Source: Halomonas denitrificans (GTDB taxonomy: Bacteria > Pseudomonadota > Gammaproteobacteria > Pseudomonadales > Halomonadaceae). Taken from it: 64,000 nt of DNA. The stretch spans positions 930,001 through 994,000 of the forward strand of contig NZ_PYVX01000001.1 of NCBI RefSeq assembly GCF_003056305.1, written 5' to 3'. Under the pieces are notes generated by a model. The model searched no databases, was not told the DNA's origin, and saw only the letters and a list, made by a program, of their open reading frames with translations. Position numbers and translations under genes: made by a program. This document shows, piece after piece, positions 27,098 through 36,248 of the stretch (position 1 is its first letter; every line of letters starts with the position of its first letter).

Positions 27098-29671
27098 GTG
27101 CAGGACGAGAGCGTACGACTGGACGACCAGCGGGCCGTGCAGGAGGTGATCGCCAGGGATACGTCCCTGGAGACCCTGCTGGCGGACGTCGCGCGAATGA
27201 TCGGTCCCCAGCTCGGCGACCCCCGGATCTCGATCCGGGTATTCGATCCCGACCGGCGCACCCTCGACATGGTCGCGGGCGAAGGCTTCTCGCCGGCCTT
27301 CCGACGGGCCATGCAGGGCATGTCCCTCGAGTCGCCGGCCGGCACCTGCGGGGCGGCGGTGGTGACCCGCCAGCTCGCGATTACTGAGCGGATCGCCGTC
27401 GACCCTCGCTGGCAGGGCCTGCAGGCACTGGCGCGCGACGAGGGGCTGGCCGCCTGCTGGTCGGTACCGGTGATCTCGGCCGAGGACGAGTTGCTGGGCA
27501 CTCTCGACACCTACTTCGCCACGCCCCGGGCTCCCGGCGAGCATGAGGAGGCGCAGCTGCACCGTGCCGCCGGCCTGGTCGCCCTGGCCATCGAGCGCCA
27601 TCGCGATCGGCGGGCTCGCCTCGAGGTGGAGCAGCGCTTTCGCTCGCTGTTCACCCGGCTCCCCGACGCGGTGTTCGAGTTCGACCTGCAGGGCCGGTTT
27701 CTCAGCTGCAACGCCGCGGCCACGCGCATCACTGGCTTCAGCGAGGCGTGGCTCAGGGGACAGCCTTATGCTCGCTTCGTCACCGAGGAGGCGCTGCCGG
27801 CCATCGACGCCGCCTTCGCACGGGTCTGCGCGGGAGAGACCCAGCAGCATATCTACCAGAGCACCGATGCCGAGGGGCGGGCCTACACCCTGGAGGTCAC
27901 CAACCTGCCCATCATCGTCGACGACCGGGTCGTCGGAGTTTATGGCGTGGGGCGCGACATCACCGGGCGCCGAGAGCAGGAGGAGCAGCTGCGCCTGCTG
28001 GCCCGCGGCATCGATGCCAGCCGCAACGGCGTGGTGCTGGCCGATGCCACCCTGCCGGACCTGCCGCTGGTCTTCGTCAACGAGACCTTCCTGGGCCTCA
28101 CCGGCTATGCGCGCGACGAACTCATCGGCCACAACTGCCGCATGCTGCAGGGGCCCGAGACCGATCCGGTGACGGTGGCCCGGCTACGCGCGGCGGTGGC
28201 CGAACGCAGCGAGATCCAGGTGACGCTGCGCAACTACCGCAAGGACGGCTCGGCGTTCTGGAACCACCTCTACCTCAGCCCGGTCCTCGACGACGAGGGC
28301 CGCTGCACCCATATCATCGGCATCCAGCAGGATGTCTCGCGGGTTCGCGAGTACGAGCATCGCCTGGCCCACCAGGCCAGCCACGATGCGCTCACCGGGC
28401 TGCCCAACCGTCAGCAGTTCGTCTCGCGCCTGACCCAGCAGCACCGCCGCACCTGCCGGGAGAATGGCTTCCTGGCCCTGCTCTACATCGACCTGGACGA
28501 CTTCAAGCCGGTCAACGATGGCCTCGGGCACCATGTCGGCGACCGGCTGCTCGAGCAGGTGGCCCATCGCCTCGTCGCCCTGCTCGACCAGGGCGACATC
28601 GCCTCGCGGCTGGGCAGCGACGAGTTCGCGCTGCTGCTGACGAGCGTCGAGGACGAGCGGGACGTGCTGGCCAGGGCCGAGGCGATCCTCGAGGCCCTGT
28701 CGCGGCCCTTCGAACTCGAGGGGCACCGCCTGCACATCAGCGCCAGCATCGGCATCGCCTCGAGCCAGGACGCCCCGGACCAGGCCGCGGAGCTGCTCCA
28801 GTCCGCCGATCTCGCCATGCAGGAGGCCAAGCAGCAGGGGCGCAACACCTGGCAGTGGTATGGCGACGAGATTTCGAGCCTGATGAGCGAGCACGTCGAG
28901 ATGCGCCTCGAGCTGCAGGAGGCGATCCGCGAGGGGCAGTTCCTGCTGCACTATCAGCCCATCGTCGACACGCGAACCGGCGAGGTGCGCAGCGTCGAGG
29001 CCCTGGTGCGCTGGCGGCATCCCGAGAAGGGCATGATCTCGCCGGGGCTCTTCATCCCGCTGGCCGAGCAGACCGGGCAGATCGTCGCCATAGGGCGCTG
29101 GGTGCTGCAGCGGGCCTGCCAGGACATGGCCCGCCTGCACGCCGAGGGCGGCCCGGCGCTGCCGGTGGCCGTCAACATCTCGCCGCTGCAGTTCCGGCGG
29201 GCCGGCTTCCTCGCCCAGGTCGAGCAGGTCCTCGAGACCAGCGGCTGGCCGGCCGAACGGCTGGAGCTCGAGGTGACCGAGGGGGTGCTGATGTCCGGCA
29301 CCGACCGGGCCATCGAGGTGCTGCATGCGCTGCGCCGGCGCGGCGTGCGGGTGGCGATCGACGACTTCGGCAGCGGCTTCTCGAGCCTGCGCTACCTGCG
29401 CCAGCTGCCGATCAGCAAGGTCAAGCTCGACCGCAGTTTCATCCACGACATCACCCGCAACGGCGACAATGCCGCCATCGTCCAGGGCGTGATCACCATG
29501 GCCCACCACCTCGGGCTGTCGGTGGTGGCCGAGGGCATCGAGGCCCCGGAGCAGCGGCTCGATCTCCTGGGCCGCGACTGCGACCTGCTGCAGGGCTTTT
29601 TGTTCTCGCCCCCCGTGCCGCTCGATCAGCTGGCGCGCCTGCCGGCGCGGCTGCCCGCCCCGCCGGCGTGA
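27098..29671 (+). CDS. GAF-PAS-LOV-GGDEF-EAL blue-light c-di-GMP protein
   Basis: About 857 residues. Domains in order: GAF (about 15-165), PAS (about 180-300), a second PAS that is a LOV domain (about 303-425), GGDEF (about 430-590) and EAL (about 610-850). The LOV motif GHNCRMLQGPETD carries the adduct Cys347, and NYRKDGSAFWN supplies flavin-contacting Asn residues. The cyclase site is degenerate (GSDEF, 506-510) and has no I-site. EAL residues are intact: EALVRW (Glu634), DDFGSGFSS, KLDRSFI, AEGIEA. It is therefore expected to degrade c-di-GMP under blue-light control. The GTG at 27098 has GAGGAG upstream; a GTG at 27047 is possible but lacks a site. Confidence 0.9.
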   Translation: MQDESVRLDDQRAVQEVIARDTSLETLLADVARMIGPQLGDPRISIRVFDPDRRTLDMVAGEGFSPAFRRAMQGMSLESPAGTCGAAVVTRQLAITERIAVDPRWQGLQALARDEGLAACWSVPVISAEDELLGTLDTYFATPRAPGEHEEAQLHRAAGLVALAIERHRDRRARLEVEQRFRSLFTRLPDAVFEFDLQGRFLSCNAAATRITGFSEAWLRGQPYARFVTEEALPAIDAAFARVCAGETQQHIYQSTDAEGRAYTLEVTNLPIIVDDRVVGVYGVGRDITGRREQEEQLRLLARGIDASRNGVVLADATLPDLPLVFVNETFLGLTGYARDELIGHNCRMLQGPETDPVTVARLRAAVAERSEIQVTLRNYRKDGSAFWNHLYLSPVLDDEGRCTHIIGIQQDVSRVREYEHRLAHQASHDALTGLPNRQQFVSRLTQQHRRTCRENGFLALLYIDLDDFKPVNDGLGHHVGDRLLEQVAHRLVALLDQGDIASRLGSDEFALLLTSVEDERDVLARAEAILEALSRPFELEGHRLHISASIGIASSQDAPDQAAELLQSADLAMQEAKQQGRNTWQWYGDEISSLMSEHVEMRLELQEAIREGQFLLHYQPIVDTRTGEVRSVEALVRWRHPEKGMISPGLFIPLAEQTGQIVAIGRWVLQRACQDMARLHAEGGPALPVAVNISPLQFRRAGFLAQVEQVLETSGWPAERLELEVTEGVLMSGTDRAIEVLHALRRRGVRVAIDDFGSGFSSLRYLRQLPISKVKLDRSFIHDITRNGDNAAIVQGVITMAHHLGLSVVAEGIEAPEQRLDLLGRDCDLLQGFLFSPPVPLDQLARLPARLPAPPA

Positions 29672-29690
29672 GCGCCGGCGCCTGACGGGG

Positions 29691-30167
29691 CTATCCGGCC
29701 CGGCCGGCCCGGCGGCGCCACAGCGAGAGCCCTCCCGCCATGACCAGCCAGGTCATGGCCGCGGCCACGGTATCATCGAGCACGATGCCGATGCCGCCGG
29801 GCAGCGCCTCCGCCTGACTCACCGGCGCCGGCTTGGCGATGTCGAAGCCCCGATAGACCACGTAGGCCCCGGCCAGGGCCGCGGGATGGCGGGCCGTGGC
29901 CTGGCCGAGCACCGCCACCGGAAAGGCGACGATCTCGTCGAGCACGATGCGCCCGTCGTCCTTGAAGCCCAGCGCGGTCGCGGCCTGATGGCAGACCGGC
30001 ATGGCCGCCACCAGCAGTGCCGCCGTGAGGGCGAACTGCACCCGTCGCGGCCGCCCCAGGAGCCACCAGGCGAGCGGCAGCCCCAGCAGCGCCCCGACCG
30101 TCCCCGGGGCCCAGGGCGAGAACCCCAGGCCAAGCCCCGTCGAGAGGGCCAACAATAGCGTCTCCAT
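29691..30167 (-). CDS. pgpA: Phosphatidylglycerophosphatase A
   Basis: A 158-residue inner-membrane phosphatase that dephosphorylates phosphatidylglycerol-phosphate in phospholipid synthesis. Family motifs are FSPWAPGTVGALLGLPL, DDGRIVLDEIVAFPVAV, YRGFDIAKPAPV and LPGGIGIVLDDTVAA, all present in order, with four hydrophobic segments. The length is slightly shorter than in E. coli. In many gammaproteobacteria pgpA follows thiL; here it stands alone, convergent with the LOV gene. Confidence 0.93.
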   Translation of the reverse strand: METLLLALSTGLGLGFSPWAPGTVGALLGLPLAWWLLGRPRRVQFALTAALLVAAMPVCHQAATALGFKDDGRIVLDEIVAFPVAVLGQATARHPAALAGAYVVYRGFDIAKPAPVSQAEALPGGIGIVLDDTVAAAMTWLVMAGGLSLWRRRAGRAG

Positions 30168-30356
30168 CCCTGCTCCCTGTCACTGAATGCCGGCCTCGAA
30201 CGACATGACCGGATGGCATGCGTCGAGCGATCGACACCTTACCCCCGCCGCGGGTCGCCGTCGACGCCATCCCCGGCATCGGCCCTCGGGTTTCGACAAG
30301 CGCGGCCCGGCGACGCATCATGGAACGTTCATCCACCGACCCAGCCTGCCCCGCCC

Positions 30357-30989
30357 ATGAGCCACGACACCACGGCACGCAATCGACGCATGACCCACTT
30401 CGACGACCACGACGCGCTGTGGCTGTTCGGCTACGGCTCGCTGATCTGGAAGGCCGACTTTCCCTTCCTCGAGCGTCGCCGGGCCCATATCCACGGCTGG
30501 GTGCGTCGCTTCTGGCAGGGCTCCCACGATCATCGCGGCACCCCCGAGGCGCCCGGCCGGGTGGCCACCCTGGTGCGCGAGCCGGGAGCCATCTGCCACG
30601 GCATGGCCTATCGCATCGCCCCCGAGGTGCTGGGCCCGCTGGACGTGCGCGAGAAGAACGGCTACCTGCGCGAGCTGACCCGGCTGCACTTCGACGACGG
30701 CGGCCAGCCGGCGGGCGCCGAGGGCCTGCTCTACCTGGCCACCGAGGAGAACGCCGCCTTCCTCGGCGATGCCCCGCTCGAGGCCATCGCCGCGCAGATC
30801 GCCGTCGCCCACGGCCCCAGCGGCCCCAACCGCGACTACCTGGTCCATCTGGCCCAGGCCCTGCGCGAACTCGATGTGGATGACCCCCACGTGTTCGCGC
30901 TGGCGGCGCGCCTGCCCCACCCGGCCGGCGCCGACCGCCCCGCTGATCCCAACAACGATCCCAACAACAAGGAGACGATCCTCCCATGA
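30357..30989 (+). CDS. ChaC-type gamma-glutamylcyclotransferase
   Basis: A 210-residue enzyme that releases 5-oxoproline from glutathione. The substrate loop GYGSLIW is at 25-31, and the catalytic Glu lies in the DVREKNGYLRE segment. The fold continues to about residue 185. The last 20 residues are low-complexity Pro/Asn/Asp (PNNDPNN). The start is uncertain: ATG 30357 and ATG 30390 both lack a strong ribosome site, while the longer frame from 30213 has an implausible leader. Its stop overlaps the start of the threonine dehydratase gene (ATGA), so the two are translationally coupled. Confidence 0.88.
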   Translation: MSHDTTARNRRMTHFDDHDALWLFGYGSLIWKADFPFLERRRAHIHGWVRRFWQGSHDHRGTPEAPGRVATLVREPGAICHGMAYRIAPEVLGPLDVREKNGYLRELTRLHFDDGGQPAGAEGLLYLATEENAAFLGDAPLEAIAAQIAVAHGPSGPNRDYLVHLAQALRELDVDDPHVFALAARLPHPAGADRPADPNNDPNNKETILP

Positions 30990-32242
30990 GCGTGACCCTC
31001 GACGACATCCAAAAGGCCGCCGCCCGCCTCGAGGGCAGCGTGGAGCATACCCCCTGCCTGCGCTCCGCGACCCTCTCCCGGCTCACCGGCTGCGATGTCT
31101 ACATCAAGTTCGAGAATCACCAGTTCACCGCCTCCTTCAAGGAGCGCGGCGCGCTGAACCACCTGCTCGCGCTGACGCCCGAGGAGCGGGCGCGGGGTGT
31201 GATCGCCATGTCCGCCGGCAACCACGCCCAGGCGGTGGCCTACCACGCCGCCCGGCTGGGCATCCACGCCACCATCGTCATGCCCCGTCACACCCCCAAC
31301 CTCAAGGTGCGCAACACCCGCGACTTCGGCGCCGAGGTGCACCTGGAGGGCAATGGCGTCGACGAAGCCGGCGCCTACGCCCAGCGCCTCGCCGAGGAAC
31401 GCCACCTGGTCTTCGTGCACCCCTACGACGACCCGCGGGTCATCGCCGGCCAGGGCACCATCGCCCTGGAGATGCTCGAGGCAGAGCCCGACCTGGACTG
31501 CCTGGTGATCCCCATCGGCGGCGGCGGCCTGATCGGCGGCAACGCCGTGGCGGCCAAGGCCCTGAAGTCCGACATCGAGGTGATCGGGGTGCAGACGCAG
31601 CGCTTCCCGGCCATGCAGCAGGCGCTGGCCGGCGAGGAGGTTCACTGCGGCCTGGCCACCCTGGCCGAGGGCATCGCCGTGAAGCAGCCCGGCAAGCTGA
31701 CGCTGGAGATCGTGCGCGAACTGGTCAGTGACATCGTGCTGGTCGACGAGCCCGAGATCGAGCGCGCCATCCTGATGCTTCTGGAGATCGAGAAGAGCGT
31801 GGCCGAGGGCGCCGGCGCCGCGGGGCTCGCCGCCCTGCTCAGCGATCCCGAGCGCTATCGCGGCCGCAAGGTGGGGCTGGTGCTGTGCGGCGGCAACATC
31901 GACATGCTGGCGCTCTCCTCGGTGATCCAGCGCGGCCTGGTGCGCTCCAACCGGATCGTGCGGGTGCGAGTGGGCATCCCCGACGTGCCCGGCTCGCTGG
32001 CCGAGCTGACCCAGCTGCTCGCCGAGCAGCGCGCCAACGTGATCCAGATCGCCCACCAGCGCACCTTCACCGACCTCTCGCTGCGCGCCACCGAGGTGGA
32101 GGCCACCCTGGAGACGCTCGGCAGCGACCACACCCGCGAGGTGATCGCCGCACTGCGCGCCGAGGGCTACGACCCGGTGCTGCCCGCCAACGAGGTGCAC
32201 CCGGACGAGCGCTGGGCCACCGACCCCGAGGGCCATCACTGA
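30986..32242 (+). CDS. Threonine ammonia-lyase with C-terminal ACT domain
   Basis: A 418-residue PLP enzyme that deaminates threonine (and serine) to 2-oxobutyrate. The Schiff-base lysine is Lys52 in [10 protein letters not shown], the phosphate-binding loop is [10 protein letters not shown], and one ACT domain fills about 330-405. This layout matches the roughly 400-residue catabolic/TdcB-plus-ACT form, not the 500-residue biosynthetic IlvA with two ACT-like domains. It overlaps chaC by four bases and is followed after one base by ynfA, so the three form an operon. A role in isoleucine supply remains possible. Confidence 0.93.
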   Translation: MSVTLDDIQKAAARLEGSVEHTPCLRSATLSRLTGCDVYIKFENHQFTASFKERGALNHLLALTPEERARGVIAMSAGNHAQAVAYHAARLGIHATIVMPRHTPNLKVRNTRDFGAEVHLEGNGVDEAGAYAQRLAEERHLVFVHPYDDPRVIAGQGTIALEMLEAEPDLDCLVIPIGGGGLIGGNAVAAKALKSDIEVIGVQTQRFPAMQQALAGEEVHCGLATLAEGIAVKQPGKLTLEIVRELVSDIVLVDEPEIERAILMLLEIEKSVAEGAGAAGLAALLSDPERYRGRKVGLVLCGGNIDMLALSSVIQRGLVRSNRIVRVRVGIPDVPGSLAELTQLLAEQRANVIQIAHQRTFTDLSLRATEVEATLETLGSDHTREVIAALRAEGYDPVLPANEVHPDERWATDPEGHH

Positions 32243-32243
32243 G

Positions 32244-32573
32244 ATGACCACCCTGGCGATCTACATCGCCGCCGCCCTGGCCGAGATCGCCGGCTGCTTC
32301 AGCGTCTGGGCCTGGTGGCGGCTGGACAAGTCGGCCCTCTGGCTGATGCCGGGACTCGCCAGCCTGGCACTCTTCGCCTGGCTGCTGAGCCTCTCCGGAG
32401 CCGACTACGCCGGGCGCGCCTACGCCGCCTATGGCGGGGTCTACATCGCCACCTCGGTGGCCTGGCTATGGCTGATCGAGCAGCGCCTTCCCGATCGCTG
32501 GGACCTCGCCGGCGCCGGCCTGTGCTTGGTGGGCGCCGGCGTCATCCTGCTCGGACCTCGACCTGCGGGGTGA
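32244..32573 (+). CDS. YnfA/UPF0060 family small membrane protein
   Basis: A 109-residue protein with four hydrophobic helices and typical YnfA features ([14 protein letters not shown] near the N-terminus, [25 protein letters not shown] in the middle, quoted in part). It resembles small multidrug transporters in size and topology. It starts one base after the threonine dehydratase stop codon. Function in this family is largely unproven, with some reports of drug efflux. Confidence 0.9.
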   Translation: MTTLAIYIAAALAEIAGCFSVWAWWRLDKSALWLMPGLASLALFAWLLSLSGADYAGRAYAAYGGVYIATSVAWLWLIEQRLPDRWDLAGAGLCLVGAGVILLGPRPAG

Positions 32574-32687
32574 TCTCGTCGTGGAGCAATCGCCGCCACG
32601 GGGCGATATCTGGCAGAGGATCGATGGCAGGCGTACCCTATACGCATTCATGACCCCAATCCTCCCATCACCTCAACCAAAGGAAGC

Positions 32688-34430
32688 GTGATGAGCAGCA
32701 AGATCAACGTGTCAGCCCCCCTGGTCATCCTGCATGGCGACGAGATGGCCCAGGTGGCCTTCGAGCGCATCCTCGAGACCTTCGTGACCTCGCGGCTGGA
32801 CGTCGACCTCGTGGAGATCGACCTGACCGCAGAGAACCGCCTGGTCACCAACGGCCAGGCGGTGATCGACGCCATCGAGGCCCTCAAGCAGTACGGCGTG
32901 GGCGTGAAGAACGCGGGCATGACCGTCAACCGCGCCCAGCTGGGCGAGCTGCTGGCCAAGCACCCCGAGCTCGACGGCACCACCCTGCACCCGCTGGCTA
33001 CCAAGTCACCCAACGGCGCCATCCGCAAGGGCATCGGCGGCAACATCACCCGCGAGGACATCCAGTTTCGCAACCTGGAGTTCAACACCCCGGAGTGGAT
33101 CGGCCGCGATATCGAGGTCGACACCATGACGACCGGCGGCAGCAAGGACAGCTTCAACGAGCTCTCCAGCGCCACCGGCATCGTCAAGCTGCTGTTCGTG
33201 GGCCAAAGCGGTGACCCCGTGGAGCTGCACCGCCGCGAGGTGAAGAAGGGCGATCCCTGGCTGCTCGCCACCAACGACATCGACCAGGTCAAGGCCTGGG
33301 CGCACCGCTTCTTCCAGCGCGCCATCGACGAGAAGCGCGACATCTACCTGGGCCTGAAGGACACCGTGATCGCCGGCTACGACGGCGTGATGCGGGCCGC
33401 CATCGAGGACATCTACCGCGAGCACTACCAGGCCCAGGTCGAGGCACAGGGGCTCTCCTACCACTACGAGCTGATCGACGCCCAGGCCGCGCGCATCGTC
33501 GCCAACCCGCCGGAGCGGGCGCTGTGGGGCGTGCCGGACAACACGACCGGCCGCAAGCTCTACAAGCTGGTCGAACAGCTCAAGATCCACGGCATCCCCA
33601 AGCGCAAGGCCCACGTCTCACTGTCGCGGATGAGCGCCGGCGGCGGCGACCAGTACGGCAGCTACAACGCACCCGCCCTGGAGAACGGCATCCTCAAGGT
33701 GGTGGTCGACGGCGAGGAGAAGCACGCGCGCCACGTCAAGCAGGGCGACCCGATCCTGCTGATGTCCAACGACCACGAGGCGATCAAGGACTGGGTCACC
33801 CAGGTGTTCCGCGACGCCTCGCGCAAGGACAAGGAGGTCTACTTCGGCCTCAAGCGCGAGTACATGGAGTACGACGACGTCTTCAGCACCGCCATCACCG
33901 ACGTGCGCCGCGAGCTGGCCAAGGCCGACACGCCGCCCCCGTCGTTCATGATCATGCGGCCCTCGCGGCAGCTCATCAAGATGATCACCGATCCGCCCCG
34001 CAACGCCCTCTACCCGGCGCAGAACCTCGACGGCGACATCTTCTCGGACATCTCCGCGGCGCTCGGCGGCAGCCTCGCCACCGCCAGCTCGATCATCGAG
34101 AGCAAGAGCGGCACCATGCTCTTCGAGGCGCCCCACGGCACCGCCCACGACCTCTACCTGAAATACCTGGAGAGCGACGGCCGCGAGGCGCACTTCAACT
34201 CCTCCGCGCTGATCTTCGCCGTGGCCAACGCCCTGGAGACCCTGGGCGAGCGCGAGGCCAATGCGGCCCTGATCGACTACGCCACCAGCCTCAAGGCCGC
34301 GCTGATCGATACTGTCGCCGACGGCGTCATCACCGGCGACCTCAAGGGCAAGACCACCGATCCGGCCGCCGAGACCCTGGTCGACATGCAGGGCTTCCTG
34401 GACGCCGTGGCCGAGCGGCTTCCCGCCTGA
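32688..34430 (+). CDS. NADP-type isocitrate dehydrogenase-like protein with internal duplication
   Basis: A 580-residue isocitrate/isopropylmalate-family dehydrogenase, which would oxidise isocitrate to 2-oxoglutarate. The substrate-binding segment KSPNGAIRKGIGGNITRED (105-123) and the cofactor segment EAPHGTAHD (479-487) resemble the eukaryotic-type (type II) enzyme. It is about 160 residues longer than usual because a block is present twice: about 146-289 and about 313-449 share KKGDPWLLATNDIDQVKAW / KQGDPILLMSNDHEAIKDW, IYLGLK / VYFGLK, and IVANPPERAL / MITDPPRNAL. AAAGGAAG precedes the ATG. The gene stands alone with a strong terminator. Which copy forms the active site is not clear. Confidence 0.8.
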   Translation: MMSSKINVSAPLVILHGDEMAQVAFERILETFVTSRLDVDLVEIDLTAENRLVTNGQAVIDAIEALKQYGVGVKNAGMTVNRAQLGELLAKHPELDGTTLHPLATKSPNGAIRKGIGGNITREDIQFRNLEFNTPEWIGRDIEVDTMTTGGSKDSFNELSSATGIVKLLFVGQSGDPVELHRREVKKGDPWLLATNDIDQVKAWAHRFFQRAIDEKRDIYLGLKDTVIAGYDGVMRAAIEDIYREHYQAQVEAQGLSYHYELIDAQAARIVANPPERALWGVPDNTTGRKLYKLVEQLKIHGIPKRKAHVSLSRMSAGGGDQYGSYNAPALENGILKVVVDGEEKHARHVKQGDPILLMSNDHEAIKDWVTQVFRDASRKDKEVYFGLKREYMEYDDVFSTAITDVRRELAKADTPPPSFMIMRPSRQLIKMITDPPRNALYPAQNLDGDIFSDISAALGGSLATASSIIESKSGTMLFEAPHGTAHDLYLKYLESDGREAHFNSSALIFAVANALETLGEREANAALIDYATSLKAALIDTVADGVITGDLKGKTTDPAAETLVDMQGFLDAVAERLPA

Positions 34431-34454
34431 CACGCTCATCATGACGCGCCCCCG

Positions 34455-34486
34455 CGACCCCGCCCCTCCGGGCGGGGTCGTGTTTT
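34455..34486 (+). terminator. Terminator of the isocitrate dehydrogenase-like gene
   Basis: CGACCCCGCCC (34455-34465) and GGGCGGGGTCG (34470-34480) form an 11-bp stem with loop CTCC, followed by TGTTTT. Confidence 0.92.
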
Positions 34487-34571
34487 GTCGCCGTCCGGCG
34501 GCAATTCAGCAGTAAACCCTGTTTTATTCCCTCCCGGCAGATAATTCGCCCATCCCGGCGATGATTGCTGC

Positions 34572-34731
34572 TAGAATCGCGCGCGCCACGCAGACGCCCC
34601 CGGTCTCGGCTACCCGCCTGGGGCGGTTCGTGCGGCACGTCCCGGCGCTTATCGGCGCCGCCGACGCGACCGTGCGCGCCGTCCCGGCCGGGGGCGTCTG
34701 TCCGCCCATTACAATTCCCGAGAGATCCTCC
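34572..34731 (+). promoter_or_regulatory. Structured leader upstream of sstT (candidate RNA regulator)
   Basis: A -10-like TAGAAT (34572-34577) is followed by about 150 bases before the sstT ATG. Perfect 13-bp arms CAGACGCCCCCGG (34591-34603) and its complement (34688-34700) close a domain. That domain contains a hairpin CCGCC/GGCGG (34614-34626) and a two-part stem GCACG/CGTGC (34635-34639 with 34671-34675) capped by CGGCGC/GCGCCG (34643-34660). The sstT ribosome site lies about 20 bases after the closing arm. This three-way-junction layout suggests an RNA switch or attenuator; I recognise no known class. Confidence 0.5.
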
Positions 34732-35955
34732 ATGATCGCCACCCTGCAAACCCTCGGCCGCCCGCTGATGCGACTGGGGCTGATCCCCCAAATCGCCATC
34801 GGCATCGTCTGCGGCATCCTGCTCGCCACCCTCGCGCCGGACACGGCCCAATCGGCCTCGCTGCTGGGCCAGCTGTTCATCTCCGCCCTGAAGGCGGTCG
34901 CCCCGATCCTGGTGTTCATCCTGGTCACCGCGGCCATCGCCAGCCACCAGAAGGGACAGCCGACCCATATCCGCTCGGTGATGGTGCTCTACGTGATCGG
35001 CACCCTGGTCGCCGCCCTGGTGGCCGTGGCGGCGAGCTTCGCGTTCCCCACCACCCTGGCGCTGGATCGCCCCGAGGTCAGCGGCAACCCGCCCGGTGAC
35101 ATCATCGAGATTCTCCGGAACCTGCTGCTCAACGCCGTCGCCAACCCGGTCACGGCGATCATGGAAGGCAACTTCATCGCCATCCTGGTGTGGGCCATCG
35201 GCCTTGGCATCATGCTGCGCCATGCCAGCGACGCCACCCGCACCATGCTCGGCGATATGTCCGACGCCGTCTCCAACATCGTGCGCCTGGTGATCCGCTT
35301 CGCCCCGCTGGGTATCTTCGGCCTGGTCGCCAACACCCTGGCGGAATCGGGCATGAGCGCCCTGCTCGACTACGGCCACCTGCTGGCGGTGATCGTCGGC
35401 TGCATGCTGTTCGTCGCCCTGGTCACCAACCCGCTGATCGTCTACTGGCAGACCCGCGAGAACCCCTACCCGCTGGTCTTCACCTGCCTGCGCGGCAGCG
35501 CCATCACCGCCTTCTTCACGCGCAGCTCGGCGGCCAACATCCCGGTCAACCTGGAGCTGTGCAAGCGCCTCAAGCTGCACGCCGACACCTACGCCATCTC
35601 GATCCCGCTGGGCGCGACGGTCAACATGTGCGGCGCGGCCATCACCATCACCGTGATCACGCTCTCGGCCGCCCATACCCTGGGCATCGGCGTCGACTTC
35701 CCCACCGCCCTGCTGCTGTGCATCGTCTCGGCGCTGGCCGCCTGCGGCGTCTCCGGCGTGGCCGGCGGCTCGCTGCTGCTGATTCCCATGGCCAGCAACC
35801 TGTTCGGCATCTCCACCGACGTGGCCATGCAGGTGGTGGCGATCGGCTTCGTGATCAGCGTGGTGCAGGACTCCACCGAGACGGCGCTGAACTCGTCCAC
35901 CGACGTGCTGTTCACTGCGGCCGCCTGCCGCCGCGAGGAGAACGCCCAGGCGTGA
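34732..35955 (+). CDS. sstT: Serine/threonine:Na+ symporter SstT
   Basis: A 407-residue DAACS-family carrier that takes up serine and threonine with Na+. Family segments are [15 protein letters not shown], the serine-rich [18 protein letters not shown] and the NMCGAAITI loop, plus the C-terminal [20 protein letters not shown]. The start at 34732 has GAGAGA upstream; longer frames read through the structured leader and are not protein-like. It is monocistronic, and its leader may control it. Together with the nearby threonine dehydratase it fits serine/threonine use. Confidence 0.94.
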   Translation: MIATLQTLGRPLMRLGLIPQIAIGIVCGILLATLAPDTAQSASLLGQLFISALKAVAPILVFILVTAAIASHQKGQPTHIRSVMVLYVIGTLVAALVAVAASFAFPTTLALDRPEVSGNPPGDIIEILRNLLLNAVANPVTAIMEGNFIAILVWAIGLGIMLRHASDATRTMLGDMSDAVSNIVRLVIRFAPLGIFGLVANTLAESGMSALLDYGHLLAVIVGCMLFVALVTNPLIVYWQTRENPYPLVFTCLRGSAITAFFTRSSAANIPVNLELCKRLKLHADTYAISIPLGATVNMCGAAITITVITLSAAHTLGIGVDFPTALLLCIVSALAACGVSGVAGGSLLLIPMASNLFGISTDVAMQVVAIGFVISVVQDSTETALNSSTDVLFTAAACRREENAQA

Positions 35956-35963
35956 TCCTCCCG

Positions 35964-35991
35964 CCGCGGCCCCGTGTTCACGGGGCCGCGG
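35964..35991 (+). terminator. Strong GC hairpin after sstT
   Basis: CCGCGGCCCCGTG (35964-35976) and its complement (35979-35991) form a 12- to 13-bp stem nine bases after the stop codon. No U-tract follows, so it may terminate poorly or protect the mRNA end. Confidence 0.65.
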
Positions 35992-36248
35992 CCTCACCAC
36001 TCCCTCGCGCCCCCTGCGACGCCCCCGTCTCACGGGCGCCCGCCTGTCACAGGCATGATTTTCCCCACGCTTTAACATGAATCAATGAATCACTCTTCAG
36101 GGTGATAACGTTGAGGCAACATCATGACGTGAGATGGACAGCTTCGGCGTCATTTAAGATAGTAGGGGCAGGTAGATACATTTCTTAACCGGTATCGAAC
36201 GATCGGAGACCGGCCGCCGTCCACGACCACACAGGAAGCGCTGACGCC

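Noticed and set aside
34342..36078. A 578-codon minus-strand frame opposite sstT
   Set aside because: Antisense shadow rich in His/Gln/Asp/Gly; sstT is clearly the real gene.
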